Program-made: the position numbers and the translations under genes
Notes under the pieces: model-generated
The model's database searches: none
What the model saw: only the letters and a program-made list of their open reading frames with translations
What the model was told of the DNA's origin: nothing
Assembly: GCA_002343775.1 (NCBI GenBank)
Contig: DDSH01000022.1
Location: 155,599 to 219,598, forward strand
Source: Anaerolineales bacterium UBA2395
Lineage (GTDB): Bacteria; Chloroflexota; Anaerolineae; Anaerolineales; Villigracilaceae
Direction: 5' to 3'
Length of the DNA stretch: 64,000 nt
In this document: positions 41,711-50,314 of the stretch, in pieces
How the letters are laid out: each line of letters starts with the position of its first letter
Numbering within the stretch: position 1 is the first letter of the stretch

Positions 41711-42955
41711 TTATGGATTGGGCGTCTCAGCGGGCGCTTCCTCCTCGGGTGTCTCAGGCGGTGGTTCGTTCTCCACTGGTGGATCACTATTCGATTCTTG
41801 CTCTGTGGTTATACTGCCTCCCCCCGCCGTAGGAATCGGGACTTCCACTGCCTGAATGGCATCCATTTGCGCCTCATCCGAACCAGGTGGAGCAATCACC
41901 ACAATGTACTGATAAGTATTACTCGGCGGGTTACTGGGGGCATTATCGACATCGATCAGGATGCCTGTTTGGGGCAGAGGACCGTCGCCATCAGGGTCAT
42001 ATAGTTCATCGGTATCAATCGGTTGGTTGTCATCTTCTGCTCCTGCTATGTCACCAACGTTCGAGTTGTTATCCGGGTCTCCATCTCCCCAATAGAATAC
42101 TTCATAATAGGAACCCCCGGTGGGGTCGTTCGTAATGCCAATAATGATCTGATCCAGATATACCGAGCCACCATTGTTGTATTCATAAAATACAAGATCA
42201 TAGTTGCCATCCGGCACGCCAACCACAATGCTCAATTGAATAACAATATACGTACCTTGAGTAATAACACCAATATTTTCATCGCCTGGTCCTATATTAT
42301 CCGGTGGCTCACCCACGCCAATCTCGGCGGGAACAGGAGCCGGCGTGCCTGCTGGCGGCGTTGATGTGATCCCTGGTTCTTCCGTTGGTGTAGGTTCTGT
42401 TGGTGTAGGTTCTGTTGGTGTAGGTTCTGTTGGTGTAGGTTCCGTCGGTGTTGGTTGTGTTGGTGTTGGTTGTGTTGGTGTAGGTTCCGTCGGTGTTGGT
42501 TGTGTTGGTTGTGTCTCCGTTGGGTTGGGAGGTTTCGTCCCTGTCGGGGCGGGAGTTGTGGCGGTTGGGGGGGGCGTTGTGGCGGTTGGGGGGGGCGTTG
42601 TTGCCGTCGGTGTGATGGGGGGTTCGGTCGGCTCAACCGGTGTCGGCGAGGGAGAAGCGGTGGCAGTCGGTTCGATGATGATGAAAGGCGGGAAGGAAAT
42701 CGATCCGACGGGGGTCAGGTAACTTTCTGCCCATGCCATCGGGGTCAGAATCTGAGGCAGGAGGGGCGGTATTAGGGAGATCGGTTGGGCGGCTTCCGAA
42801 TCGGGGTCGAGGTTGGAATTCATACCCGCGTTCACGCTCCAGATCGGTACAATGCGGACGGCGATCTGACCGACGATCATGATCAACAGGATGCCGATCG
42901 GAACCACAAAGGCGATCAGGCTCCAATCGCGTTTTTCGCGTTCTGGAAGGTTCAT
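41711..42955 (-). CDS. Membrane-anchored protein with Pro/Thr-rich tandem repeat stalk
   Basis: A 414-residue protein of unknown function. One membrane helix near residues 12-34 (IAFVVPIGILLIMIVGQIAV) is followed by a stalk of PT-rich sequence (about residues 95-200) including repeated EPTPT units, then an acidic domain of about 150 residues with many Asp/Asn/Gly and beta-type segments (YDLVFYEYNNGG, YEVFYWGDGDPDNNS), and an acidic Pro/Glu tail. The layout suggests an extracellular domain held off the membrane. Its start overlaps the sensor-kinase stop by four bases, so it may be a partner of that sensor. Confidence 0.8.
   Translation of the reverse strand: MNLPEREKRDWSLIAFVVPIGILLIMIVGQIAVRIVPIWSVNAGMNSNLDPDSEAAQPISLIPPLLPQILTPMAWAESYLTPVGSISFPPFIIIEPTATASPSPTPVEPTEPPITPTATTPPPTATTPPPTATTPAPTGTKPPNPTETQPTQPTPTEPTPTQPTPTQPTPTEPTPTEPTPTEPTPTEPTPTEEPGITSTPPAGTPAPVPAEIGVGEPPDNIGPGDENIGVITQGTYIVIQLSIVVGVPDGNYDLVFYEYNNGGSVYLDQIIIGITNDPTGGSYYEVFYWGDGDPDNNSNVGDIAGAEDDNQPIDTDELYDPDGDGPLPQTGILIDVDNAPSNPPSNTYQYIVVIAPPGSDEAQMDAIQAVEVPIPTAGGGSITTEQESNSDPPVENEPPPETPEEEAPAETPNP
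42381..42515. repeat. Coding tandem repeat of 15-base units
   Basis: About eight or nine copies of a 15-base unit related to GGTGTAGGTTCTGTT, in frame with the stalk of the overlying gene. Copy number is likely to vary between strains. Confidence 0.85.
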
Positions 42956-44832
42956 GATGTCTTCTCCATCTCGCTTTTCACCGGGAGCGAGACAATGAAC
43001 GTGCTGCCGGGGCAGGTCTTCTCGTTATGTCCCGAGCTTTCCACGCGGATGCGCCCCCCGTGAGCCTGGATGATGCCGCGCGCAATCGCCAGCCCAAGCC
43101 CGGGACCTCCCCCTTTGAACTTCGTCTTGCCGGAGGAGTGCATCAGCACTTCACCGGTCTGGTTGAATTTCTGGAAGATCAGTTCCTTCATTTCAGGGTC
43201 AATGCCGATCCCGGTATCTCTTACTTCGATCTCCACTTGCGGTGGTTCATTTCCGTTCAAATACCTGCCGACTATTTTCACTTTGCCCCCATCCGGCGTG
43301 AACTTGATGGCGTTCATCATCAAGTGTGAAAATGCCTTTTGGATCAATTCAGGGTCCATGGGGATTGGGGGCAGCTTGTCGAGTCCTTCCACTTTGAATT
43401 CGATCTTACGTTCTTCGAACGCTTTTTCAAATCCCTTGTGGACCTTGCCAATGACGCTATCGAAACCGAGGCTGATGCGTTTCAGGGTGAGAGCGTCACT
43501 GTCGATGCGGGAGACATCCAACATGCTTTCGACCACACCTGTCATCCGCTCGGCGCCTTCCAATATTCCTTTTGCGAGGCTCGCCAATTCCGGATCTTTC
43601 TTTGTATCCTGCTCCAGCATTTGGGAATACCCCATGATGAGTGTCAGCGGCGTCCTCAATTCGTGCGCCGAGATCTGGATGAAATTGGTCTTGGTCTTGT
43701 CCATCTTTTGCAGGACGGCGTTTGCGCGCTCCAGTTCCAGCGTGCGCTCCTGAAGGCGCGCTGTCATCTCATCGAAGGTGGAAGCCAGCGCGCCGATCTC
43801 ATCCTTTGTACGGATGCCCGTCCTGCGATCCAGGTCGCCGCCGGCAATGGCTTGCGATGTATCCACCAGCGAGTACAACGGCTTGATGATCGCCCGCGCC
43901 ACCAATGCACCGATGACGATGACCACGATCATGACGAGGGTGAAAATGGCGGCATAGGTCAGTCGGCTGTTCTCTCCGAACTGAATGACAAAATCGGACG
44001 GCAGCACCACGGCAAACACACCGATGCGGTCATTGCCGATCTGCAGCGGAGCGCGTCCGAGCGAATAATTGCGTTCAAAAAGCGCGAAATTCTCCCCCGT
44101 TACGATCTCATTCGAACGGAGGATAAATTGATACTGTGTCTCTGAAATGGAAAGGACCGACAGCGCCGATTCATCCGCATACCCGAAGGTGGTGGCGATC
44201 ACCTGTCCATTGTTTCCATAAAGGACAATATCCGCCAGCGCCAGCTGTTCAAAGATGGGAAGCAGGGTCTGCACAGAAGTCCCCATCACGATCACGCCCA
44301 TAAATTCCCCATCCAGGGTGACCGGCACGGCAGTGTAATAATAGGTCAGTTCATTGACGAGATGCACACCAAACGTTCGGCGGGGAGGTGCATTCGGGTC
44401 TTTGGTCTCAAGAAAAGCTGCCACGATCGGCGACGTCGCGGCGCGTGTATCCTGGTCCAATCGTCTCGTCTCGCCGTTGTCGTCCTTAATGAAGTGAACG
44501 ATCTCCCTTCCCTGTGCCGAGATCAAGATCAAATTCTCAGCCTTCCCATTCCCAAAGGCTGGTCCTGCCAAGTCAGACGCTTTTTCCCGATCCTCATCCC
44601 TGAGTGCCTCTGCCAACCCCACCGTATAGGCTATGAGACGAGCTTCCGCAACATGGTTGGTTTCCTGACGGATAAAGCTATCGGAAACCACCCGCCCTGC
44701 CTCCAAGATCTGATTTGTCAGGCGTTCACGCAACGTATCAGTTACCAGTTGCGTGACCACATACACCCCGATCAGCGTCACAACAATGGTCAAGAATACA
44801 TATGGCAGGGCGACCTTTAGGCGAATGCTCAT
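42952..44832 (-). CDS. Cache-HAMP sensor histidine kinase
   Basis: A 626-residue transmembrane kinase. Membrane helices near residues 8-30 and 293-315 flank a large extracytoplasmic double-Cache-like sensor; a HAMP domain follows (ARAIIKPLYSLVDTSQAIAG), then HisKA with the phospho-His in ISAHELRTPLTLIMGYS and an HATPase_c domain with N box HLMMNAIKFTPDGGKV, DTGIGIDPEM and GGPGLGLAIARGI. No response regulator is adjacent; its only coupled partner is the PT-repeat protein. A TATAAT box about 35 bases upstream fits a promoter. Confidence 0.93.
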   Translation of the reverse strand: MSIRLKVALPYVFLTIVVTLIGVYVVTQLVTDTLRERLTNQILEAGRVVSDSFIRQETNHVAEARLIAYTVGLAEALRDEDREKASDLAGPAFGNGKAENLILISAQGREIVHFIKDDNGETRRLDQDTRAATSPIVAAFLETKDPNAPPRRTFGVHLVNELTYYYTAVPVTLDGEFMGVIVMGTSVQTLLPIFEQLALADIVLYGNNGQVIATTFGYADESALSVLSISETQYQFILRSNEIVTGENFALFERNYSLGRAPLQIGNDRIGVFAVVLPSDFVIQFGENSRLTYAAIFTLVMIVVIVIGALVARAIIKPLYSLVDTSQAIAGGDLDRRTGIRTKDEIGALASTFDEMTARLQERTLELERANAVLQKMDKTKTNFIQISAHELRTPLTLIMGYSQMLEQDTKKDPELASLAKGILEGAERMTGVVESMLDVSRIDSDALTLKRISLGFDSVIGKVHKGFEKAFEERKIEFKVEGLDKLPPIPMDPELIQKAFSHLMMNAIKFTPDGGKVKIVGRYLNGNEPPQVEIEVRDTGIGIDPEMKELIFQKFNQTGEVLMHSSGKTKFKGGGPGLGLAIARGIIQAHGGRIRVESSGHNEKTCPGSTFIVSLPVKSEMEKTS

Positions 44833-44993
44833 ATGAAAACCCGTACAATTTTGCCATAGGCATTATACAGGCACACAGTTATAGCCGCCTGGAAATGCAA
44901 CCTAATTATAATGTGAGAAACGCTAATTTTTCTGGGGAAATTTCGCTTCTGACCCAACCGTAGCCTGCCAGCCCCCATCAAGCCGAGTCTCCC

Positions 44994-45434
44994 CTATAAC
45001 TTCTTCACAAAATGCACCAGCCGCTCTGCCTCGCGATACCCCAATTTCTGATGCGCCCGAATGCTGACCTCGTTATCCAGCCAGGTATCCGAAGCCATTT
45101 CGGTACAACCCATTCCACGCGCCCATTCCTCTGCCGCGCCTGTCAGAACCCCAGCCACGCCCCGTCCGCGGAAGTCTGGATACACGAACCAGCCTTCGAT
45201 ATACCCCACCGGGCTGGTCTCACAGCTTTCGGCGTATTCCCGGAGGCGCACTTCGATCATCCCCGCCGGAACACCATCGACAAACGCAAGAAAGACCGCC
45301 TCCCGCTCACCAACGAGGATGCGATCCATATCAGAGCGCAAGTAATCATCAGGGGCTTCGTTCCAAATGCCCTTGCGCATCTTTAGCCATTCCTCCCGAT
45401 CCTCGGGGGCGGCACGACGAACATATATCTCCAT
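44994..45434 (-). CDS. GNAT acetyltransferase resembling AAC(6')-I aminoglycoside acetyltransferases
   Basis: A 146-residue protein. The order REYAESCETSPVGYIEGWFV, PDFRGRGVAGVLTGAAEEWA, GCTEMASDTWLDNEVSIRAH and GYREAERLVHFVKKL matches the AAC(6')-I subfamily along its whole length, including the acetyl-CoA pyrophosphate loop RGRGVAG. Such enzymes acetylate the 6'-amine of aminoglycosides. It is chromosomal with no mobile element beside it, so a natural housekeeping or self-protection role is as likely as acquired resistance. GGAG precedes the ATG. Confidence 0.85.
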   Translation of the reverse strand: MEIYVRRAAPEDREEWLKMRKGIWNEAPDDYLRSDMDRILVGEREAVFLAFVDGVPAGMIEVRLREYAESCETSPVGYIEGWFVYPDFRGRGVAGVLTGAAEEWARGMGCTEMASDTWLDNEVSIRAHQKLGYREAERLVHFVKKL

Positions 45435-45442
45435 ACATCTCC

Positions 45443-45479
45443 AAAAAAAAAACGACCCTGAAACAAAACCTCAGGGTCG
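45443..45479 (-). terminator. Terminator of the ferritin gene
   Basis: On the minus strand a nine-pair stem (CGACCCTGA and complement, loop of nine) is followed by ten T. Confidence 0.92.
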
Positions 45480-45489
45480 CGTAGATAAA

Positions 45490-45990
45490 CTACTCTTCGC
45501 CGCCTTTGCGTTTGGACAGGCGATGATCCAGCATCAGGACCGCCGTCTCATGCGCTTCGATCCGTTTCAGGTCCGTCACGAGTTGAGCGGCATTGTCCTC
45601 TTCCTCCACCTGTTCTTCGATGAACCAGTGCAGCATCACCTGGGCAGGATAGTCCTTTTCCTTCTGAGCCAGTTCATACAACGCATGGATGGACGCAGTG
45701 ACCTTCGCTTCGTGCTCTGCCACTTCTTCAGCCACTTCCAATGCAGATGCCCAATTGGTCTTCGGGGCGGCAATGGCTTTCAGATCCACCTTTCCGCCGC
45801 GTTCCAGAATGAACCGATAAAACTTCATGGCATGTTCGCGTTCCTCCTCTGCTTGGATGTGCATCCAGTTCGCAAAACCGGGCAGGGTGTTCGCCTCAAA
45901 ATACGCCGCCATCGAAAGGTACAGATAGGAAGAAAACAACTCTTTGTTAATTTGATCGTTCATTGCATCTTGCATGGTCTTTCCAATCAT
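45490..45990 (-). CDS. ftnA: Ferritin
   Basis: A 166-residue four-helix non-heme ferritin. Ferroxidase ligands are visible in INKELFSSYLYLSMAAYF, IQAEEEREHAMKFYRF and WFIEEQVEEEDNAAQLV. It oxidises and stores iron in a 24-mer shell. AAGGAG precedes the ATG and a strong terminator follows, so it can be expressed alone. Confidence 0.95.
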   Translation of the reverse strand: MIGKTMQDAMNDQINKELFSSYLYLSMAAYFEANTLPGFANWMHIQAEEEREHAMKFYRFILERGGKVDLKAIAAPKTNWASALEVAEEVAEHEAKVTASIHALYELAQKEKDYPAQVMLHWFIEEQVEEEDNAAQLVTDLKRIEAHETAVLMLDHRLSKRKGGEE

Positions 45991-46075
45991 CTCTAAACTC
46001 CTTTTGCTTTTTTGCCATTATCCTTGATGACAATGAGAATCGTATTAACTTTCCACGGCAGCCCTTGGTCCAGAC

Positions 46076-46318
46076 TCACTTACTGTTCTTTAACTTGACG
46101 GCAAGTTCATTCAAAATCTGGGAGGAGATATCTGCCATCAGCACTTTCTTCTCCAGTTTGCTGATACCCAGATTCTCGGAGCTCAGCAGAGACTCAAAGG
46201 TCTCTTCGAGCAATGTGGCAATTCGATCGGACACCCCCGAGGCATGCATTTTCTTCAAGACCTTGGATCGAACATTCAAAAACGACCCGGTATCATCTGA
46301 CAGAAAAGAACCCTTCAT
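46076..46318 (-). CDS. Small hypothetical protein coupled to polX
   Basis: An 80-residue, mostly helical protein of unknown family. It has a dense run of Ser/Leu/Glu residues and Lys-rich ends, no Cys and no membrane helix. AGAGG lies in front of its ATG, which comes one base after the polX stop, so it is probably co-translated with the polymerase gene. No function can be assigned. Confidence 0.65.
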   Translation of the reverse strand: MKGSFLSDDTGSFLNVRSKVLKKMHASGVSDRIATLLEETFESLLSSENLGISKLEKKVLMADISSQILNELAVKLKNSK

Positions 46319-46319
46319 T

Positions 46320-48050
46320 TCACTTGCCTCTTTCTTTCAACCAATCGGTTAACTTCTTCACAGACCAGGTATTGATGACATCCTTCGGCTCCAGCCAGGC
46401 GCGACGTCCGATGGCGATGCCATAGTGGAGCATTTCATAATCCTCTTCAGAGTGTGCATCGGTGTTGATGCTGATGGGAATACCGAGGTCTTTCGCGCGT
46501 CGGGCGTAGGCATCGTCGAGGTCAAGGCGCGAGGGATGGGCGTTGATCTCCAGCGCCACGCCCGATTCTGCGGCGGCTTGGAAGATGACTTCCATATCCA
46601 AATCTGCGCCTTCGCGGTCGGGAATTTCGCGCCCTGTCGGGTGACCGATGATATCCACATGCGGGTTGCGGACCGCGTTCAACAGCCGCTGGGTAACCTT
46701 CTCTCTCGGCTGGCGCAAACTCGAATGGAGAGAAGCCACTACGAGGTCGAGAGAAGCGAGAAAGTCATCGGGGTAATCGAGCGAGCCATCAGCTTTAATT
46801 TCCACTTCACTGCCGTGCAAAATCAAAATCTCATCGCCGAGTTGCTTTTGAATTTTCTTGATCTCGGCGGCTTGCTGTTTGTGGCGTTCCATCGAAAGTC
46901 CGTTTGCGACGCCCAAACTCACGGAATGGTCTGTGAAGACGATGACCTTCAAGCCGCGTTTGATGGCGGCACGTGCCATGTCGAGCATGCTCAATTTGCC
47001 GTCGCTGTAGGTCGAGTGCATGTGCAAATTGGATCTGATGTCTTTGACCTGAATCAACTTGGGGTGTTTGTTCGCTTTCGCTGCTTCCACCTCGCCGCGA
47101 TCTTCGCGCAGTTCGGGGGGAATCCACGGCAAGCCCAATGTTTTGTAAACGTCCTCTTCATTGGCGCACAGGATCTCACCCTTTCCTTTAACTTTTGTAA
47201 GCGCGTGTTCAGAAAGTGACAAGCCTTTATCCAGCGCGATCTGCCGCAGTTTGACGTTGTGATCTTTGGAACCGGTGGCATATTGCAGCGCGGTGCCGAA
47301 CTTCTCCGGCGGGTGCACCCAGACTTGCGCGCGCACGCCGTCATAAAACTCGATGCTCGATTTTGTATCGCCCCTGCCCAGCACACGCTCCACGCCTTTA
47401 AGATTGACGAAGGCTTCCATGACTGCGGCTGAATCCTTTGCCGCCACAAGGATGTCGAGATCGCCAACGGTGGAACGCATCCTTCTCAGACTGCCAGCGG
47501 GTTGCGCATCGACGACGCCTTTCACACCTTTGAGGATTCCAATGATCTCCTGCGCAAGCGGATACGCCCGCCCTAGCGGAATCCTGCCGGAGCGCCGCGC
47601 CAATGAGGCGATGCCATCCAAAATCGCCGCCTCCGATTTTGCGCCCATGCCGGGCAGATCACGAAGTTTCCCAGCCTTGGCTGCAGCTTCAAGTTCAGGC
47701 AGGGTGGTGATGTTCAACGCGCGCCAGATGGCGGCGATTTTTTTCGGTCCAAGCGAAGGGACTTGCAGCCAGCCTGCCAGGCTCTCTGGCACTTCCTTTT
47801 TGACTTTTTCCAAAAATTCCAGTTTGCCGGTCGAGAGCAATTCATCGATCTTTTCCGCAATGGCTTTGCCCACGCCGGGGATGTCGGATAGTTTTCCCTC
47901 TTTCCAATATTCACTGGCTTCACGCCCGAGCGATTCCAAACTCTCGGCTGCCTTGCGATAGGCAAGCGTCTTGTAAATGATCTCGCCCTTGATCTCAAGC
48001 AGGTTGGCGATCAGGGTAAATACTCCCGCGAGTTGTTTGTTATTCATCAT
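46320..48050 (-). CDS. polX: Family X DNA polymerase with PHP exonuclease domain
   Basis: A 576-residue PolX. N-terminal HhH segments include LSDIPGVGKAIAEKIDELL and LRDLPGMGAKSEAAIL; the polymerase metal site is in STVGDLDILVAAKDS; the C-terminal PHP 3'-5' exonuclease has LHMHSTYSDGK, VFTDHS, LHGSEVEI, VASLHSS and INTDAHS. These proteins fill gaps in base excision repair. GAGG precedes the ATG; TATAAT at 48071-48076 on the minus strand is a likely -10. Confidence 0.95.
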   Translation of the reverse strand: MMNNKQLAGVFTLIANLLEIKGEIIYKTLAYRKAAESLESLGREASEYWKEGKLSDIPGVGKAIAEKIDELLSTGKLEFLEKVKKEVPESLAGWLQVPSLGPKKIAAIWRALNITTLPELEAAAKAGKLRDLPGMGAKSEAAILDGIASLARRSGRIPLGRAYPLAQEIIGILKGVKGVVDAQPAGSLRRMRSTVGDLDILVAAKDSAAVMEAFVNLKGVERVLGRGDTKSSIEFYDGVRAQVWVHPPEKFGTALQYATGSKDHNVKLRQIALDKGLSLSEHALTKVKGKGEILCANEEDVYKTLGLPWIPPELREDRGEVEAAKANKHPKLIQVKDIRSNLHMHSTYSDGKLSMLDMARAAIKRGLKVIVFTDHSVSLGVANGLSMERHKQQAAEIKKIQKQLGDEILILHGSEVEIKADGSLDYPDDFLASLDLVVASLHSSLRQPREKVTQRLLNAVRNPHVDIIGHPTGREIPDREGADLDMEVIFQAAAESGVALEINAHPSRLDLDDAYARRAKDLGIPISINTDAHSEEDYEMLHYGIAIGRRAWLEPKDVINTWSVKKLTDWLKERGK

Positions 48051-48165
48051 GGCGCACCTCTAATGGATCAATTATACGGCATGACCATGACCAAAGGTTG
48101 ATTGAGCTTTATGCGTATTTTTTATAAAGTTTGAGCATTACATCTACTTTAATGAGGAGAGACAT

Positions 48166-48642
48166 ATGGAGTCGATCAGCACGGAGACTTGGATCGTCAT
48201 TGGCTCGATCTGCTTTACACAATTTGTCATTTCAGCGATCATGTTGGGAATCATCTTCGCTTCGCGAAACGCCGCCGCCAAGGCGCAGAATTGGCAGCCC
48301 GTCCCCGGGACGGTGATCCTATCCACGCTGGAGGCGCGGCGAGGCAGCAAGGGACATTACGTCAACTACCCGGTGGTGCACTATCGGTATCGGGTCGGTG
48401 GAATGGACTACCAAAGCCGAAAGGTCAGTCCTGGCATGGAATGGGGCGGCAGCGGCGCGGGGAAAGTGGTGGAACGCTACCCCACCGGTTCACAAGTGAC
48501 CGTGTACTACAATCCTGAAAACCCAGCCGAAGCCCTGCTCGAGCGAAGCGTCCCGTCTGTGATGATCTGGCTGTGGGTGGCTATGATCCTGATCGATGTC
48601 TTTTTATGCGGAATGAGTGCGGTGTTCTTCTTTGCGTTTTGA
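48166..48642 (+). CDS. DUF3592-family membrane protein
   Basis: A 158-residue protein with membrane helices at about residues 10-32 and 128-155 and an exposed domain between them. VPGTVILSTLEARRG, YPVVHYRYRVGGMDYQS, YPTGSQVTVYYNPENPAEAL are the typical DUF3592 pattern. Function unknown. AGGAG precedes the ATG. Confidence 0.88.
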   Translation: MESISTETWIVIGSICFTQFVISAIMLGIIFASRNAAAKAQNWQPVPGTVILSTLEARRGSKGHYVNYPVVHYRYRVGGMDYQSRKVSPGMEWGGSGAGKVVERYPTGSQVTVYYNPENPAEALLERSVPSVMIWLWVAMILIDVFLCGMSAVFFFAF

Positions 48643-48699
48643 GTTTTTAGTCTCTCAATGATCCCGTATCAGCAGCACAATTTTTGAGCGTGGGCATTC

Positions 48700-48705
48700 T
48701 ATGAT
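48700..48705 (+). promoter_or_regulatory. -10 box upstream of the GT-C gene
   Basis: TATGAT predicts transcription from about 48712, five bases before the ATG. No clear -35 box was found. Confidence 0.45.
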
Positions 48706-48716
48706 ACGATTCGCAC

Positions 48717-50255
48717 ATGGATCGTGACTCACGCGTCATCTTTGGCTCCACATTCGTCCTGATCGTACTCATCCTCGTCAGTGCAGCACTTGCTCTGCTG
48801 CGCTTTGACTCGCTGCAGATCGGCACCTCCTACGACGACGCACATTACATCATCCTTGCCGAAAGCCTCAGCAGCGGGCAAGGCTATCAACTCATCAATT
48901 TTCCACGTCCGCAGATCGAACGGAATTTTCCGCCGGGCTGGTCGCTGCTGCTGACACCAATCACTCTCCTCTTCCCAAAAAATTACGACGCGCTCAAAGT
49001 TATCTCGCTGCTCTTATGGCTGGCGTCCATTCCACTGGTCTATCGGCTTTTCGCAAAGCGCCTGCCTTCCCCCGCGCTTGAAATCCTCACTGGCTTGGTG
49101 GCGCTCAACCCGCTGCTGATCGGCACATCCGTCACTGTGATGTCCGAGTCGGCGTATCTGTTTTTCTCGCTGCTCGCACTGGTGGTCTTCAACAAGGAAC
49201 GCGAGAGAAGGATCGGGATACTTCTGCTCGCCGCGTTGCTTGCGTTTTACGCCCAACAGATTCGCACGATCGGGATCGCGCTTTTCATTTCGCTGTTGAT
49301 CTATCTTCTGATCACCCGCCGCTTTCGTGACTTTGGAGCGGCTGCGGTGATTCTGGCGGTTGGGATCCTGCTCCAGGCATGGATCAACCTCCGCAATGGC
49401 GGAACCATTATCTCGTCTGGGTATGAAGCGCAAGTGTTCAGCGGCTCACTCATCGAGAAGGTCTATCAAGTCAGTTCGAATGCATTCGGATATTTTGATG
49501 GCATCCTATCCGGTTCACTGGTCCCGGTCTTCGGTTCGCGCCTGGATGCGATCCTGGCGGGCTTTGGCGTGGGCTGGCTGACGCTGGTATTGAACGGCAT
49601 CATGTTGTCCATCATCCTCGTAGGATTGCTGACCTGGAAACCCAAACTCGAGTGGATGCATATTTATTTTGTCATTTATATCCTCGGCATTCTGGCGTTT
49701 TGGAACCCAAAGGTGGGCAGCGTGAAAGCGCGCTTTCTCATCCCCATTTTGCCAATGTTGTATTTTTACTTTCTACACGGGCTGACGTGGTTGATCAATA
49801 GAATCTTTGGGTACAATGCCCGCTTTGCCACGCGCAGCCTATATGGAATCACTGCTGTGATCGCGCTCACGCTGCTGGCGCGAAATGTTCAAGACTGGCG
49901 CTCTCCTGTGCGCGAGCAAATGACCGATCTTTCGATCGGCGCAAGTTGGGTGGCACAAAATGCACCGGCGGATGCCATCGTGATGGTGAACGAACCTGTC
50001 CCGGCATATGTGCATGTCAAACGCAAGACGATCGGTTTTCCGAGGAACGATCAGGATGTAGAAAAATATGTCGAGAACCAGGGCATTGATTACATTATCG
50101 TCGCACCGCCATTGGTATCGCCGCGCAATACAAAGTTGACGAAAAACGTCGAAGAGATTCTGCCCGCACTTGAAACAAACCCAACGATGTTCGTGATGGT
50201 CTACGAAAATGACGACTATAATGTGACCGTTTATCAGGTCAATACGCTGCCGTGA
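48717..50255 (+). CDS. GT-C-type (GT39/ArnT-like) membrane glycosyltransferase
   Basis: A 512-residue protein with about 11-12 membrane helices. After the first helix comes the catalytic acidic motif YDDAHYIILAESLSSGQGY and later RNFPPGWSLLLTPI, the pattern of lipid-linked mannosyl/arabinosyl transferases. The C-terminal 100 residues form a soluble domain (ASWVAQNAPADAIVMVNEPV). It probably glycosylates proteins or lipids outside the membrane using polyprenyl-phosphate sugars. TATGAT at 48700-48705 lies just upstream with no Shine-Dalgarno site, suggesting a leaderless transcript. Confidence 0.87.
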   Translation: MDRDSRVIFGSTFVLIVLILVSAALALLRFDSLQIGTSYDDAHYIILAESLSSGQGYQLINFPRPQIERNFPPGWSLLLTPITLLFPKNYDALKVISLLLWLASIPLVYRLFAKRLPSPALEILTGLVALNPLLIGTSVTVMSESAYLFFSLLALVVFNKERERRIGILLLAALLAFYAQQIRTIGIALFISLLIYLLITRRFRDFGAAAVILAVGILLQAWINLRNGGTIISSGYEAQVFSGSLIEKVYQVSSNAFGYFDGILSGSLVPVFGSRLDAILAGFGVGWLTLVLNGIMLSIILVGLLTWKPKLEWMHIYFVIYILGILAFWNPKVGSVKARFLIPILPMLYFYFLHGLTWLINRIFGYNARFATRSLYGITAVIALTLLARNVQDWRSPVREQMTDLSIGASWVAQNAPADAIVMVNEPVPAYVHVKRKTIGFPRNDQDVEKYVENQGIDYIIVAPPLVSPRNTKLTKNVEEILPALETNPTMFVMVYENDDYNVTVYQVNTLP

Positions 50256-50314
50256 AATGGAAGACCCGACATCAGTTAAAATAGAATCATCCTTCATCAA
50301 GGCATACCAAATCC

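Noticed and set aside
42381..42515. Tandem repeat that could be taken for a small CRISPR or satellite
   Set aside because: Units are 15 bases with no spacers and keep the reading frame of a PT-rich stalk.
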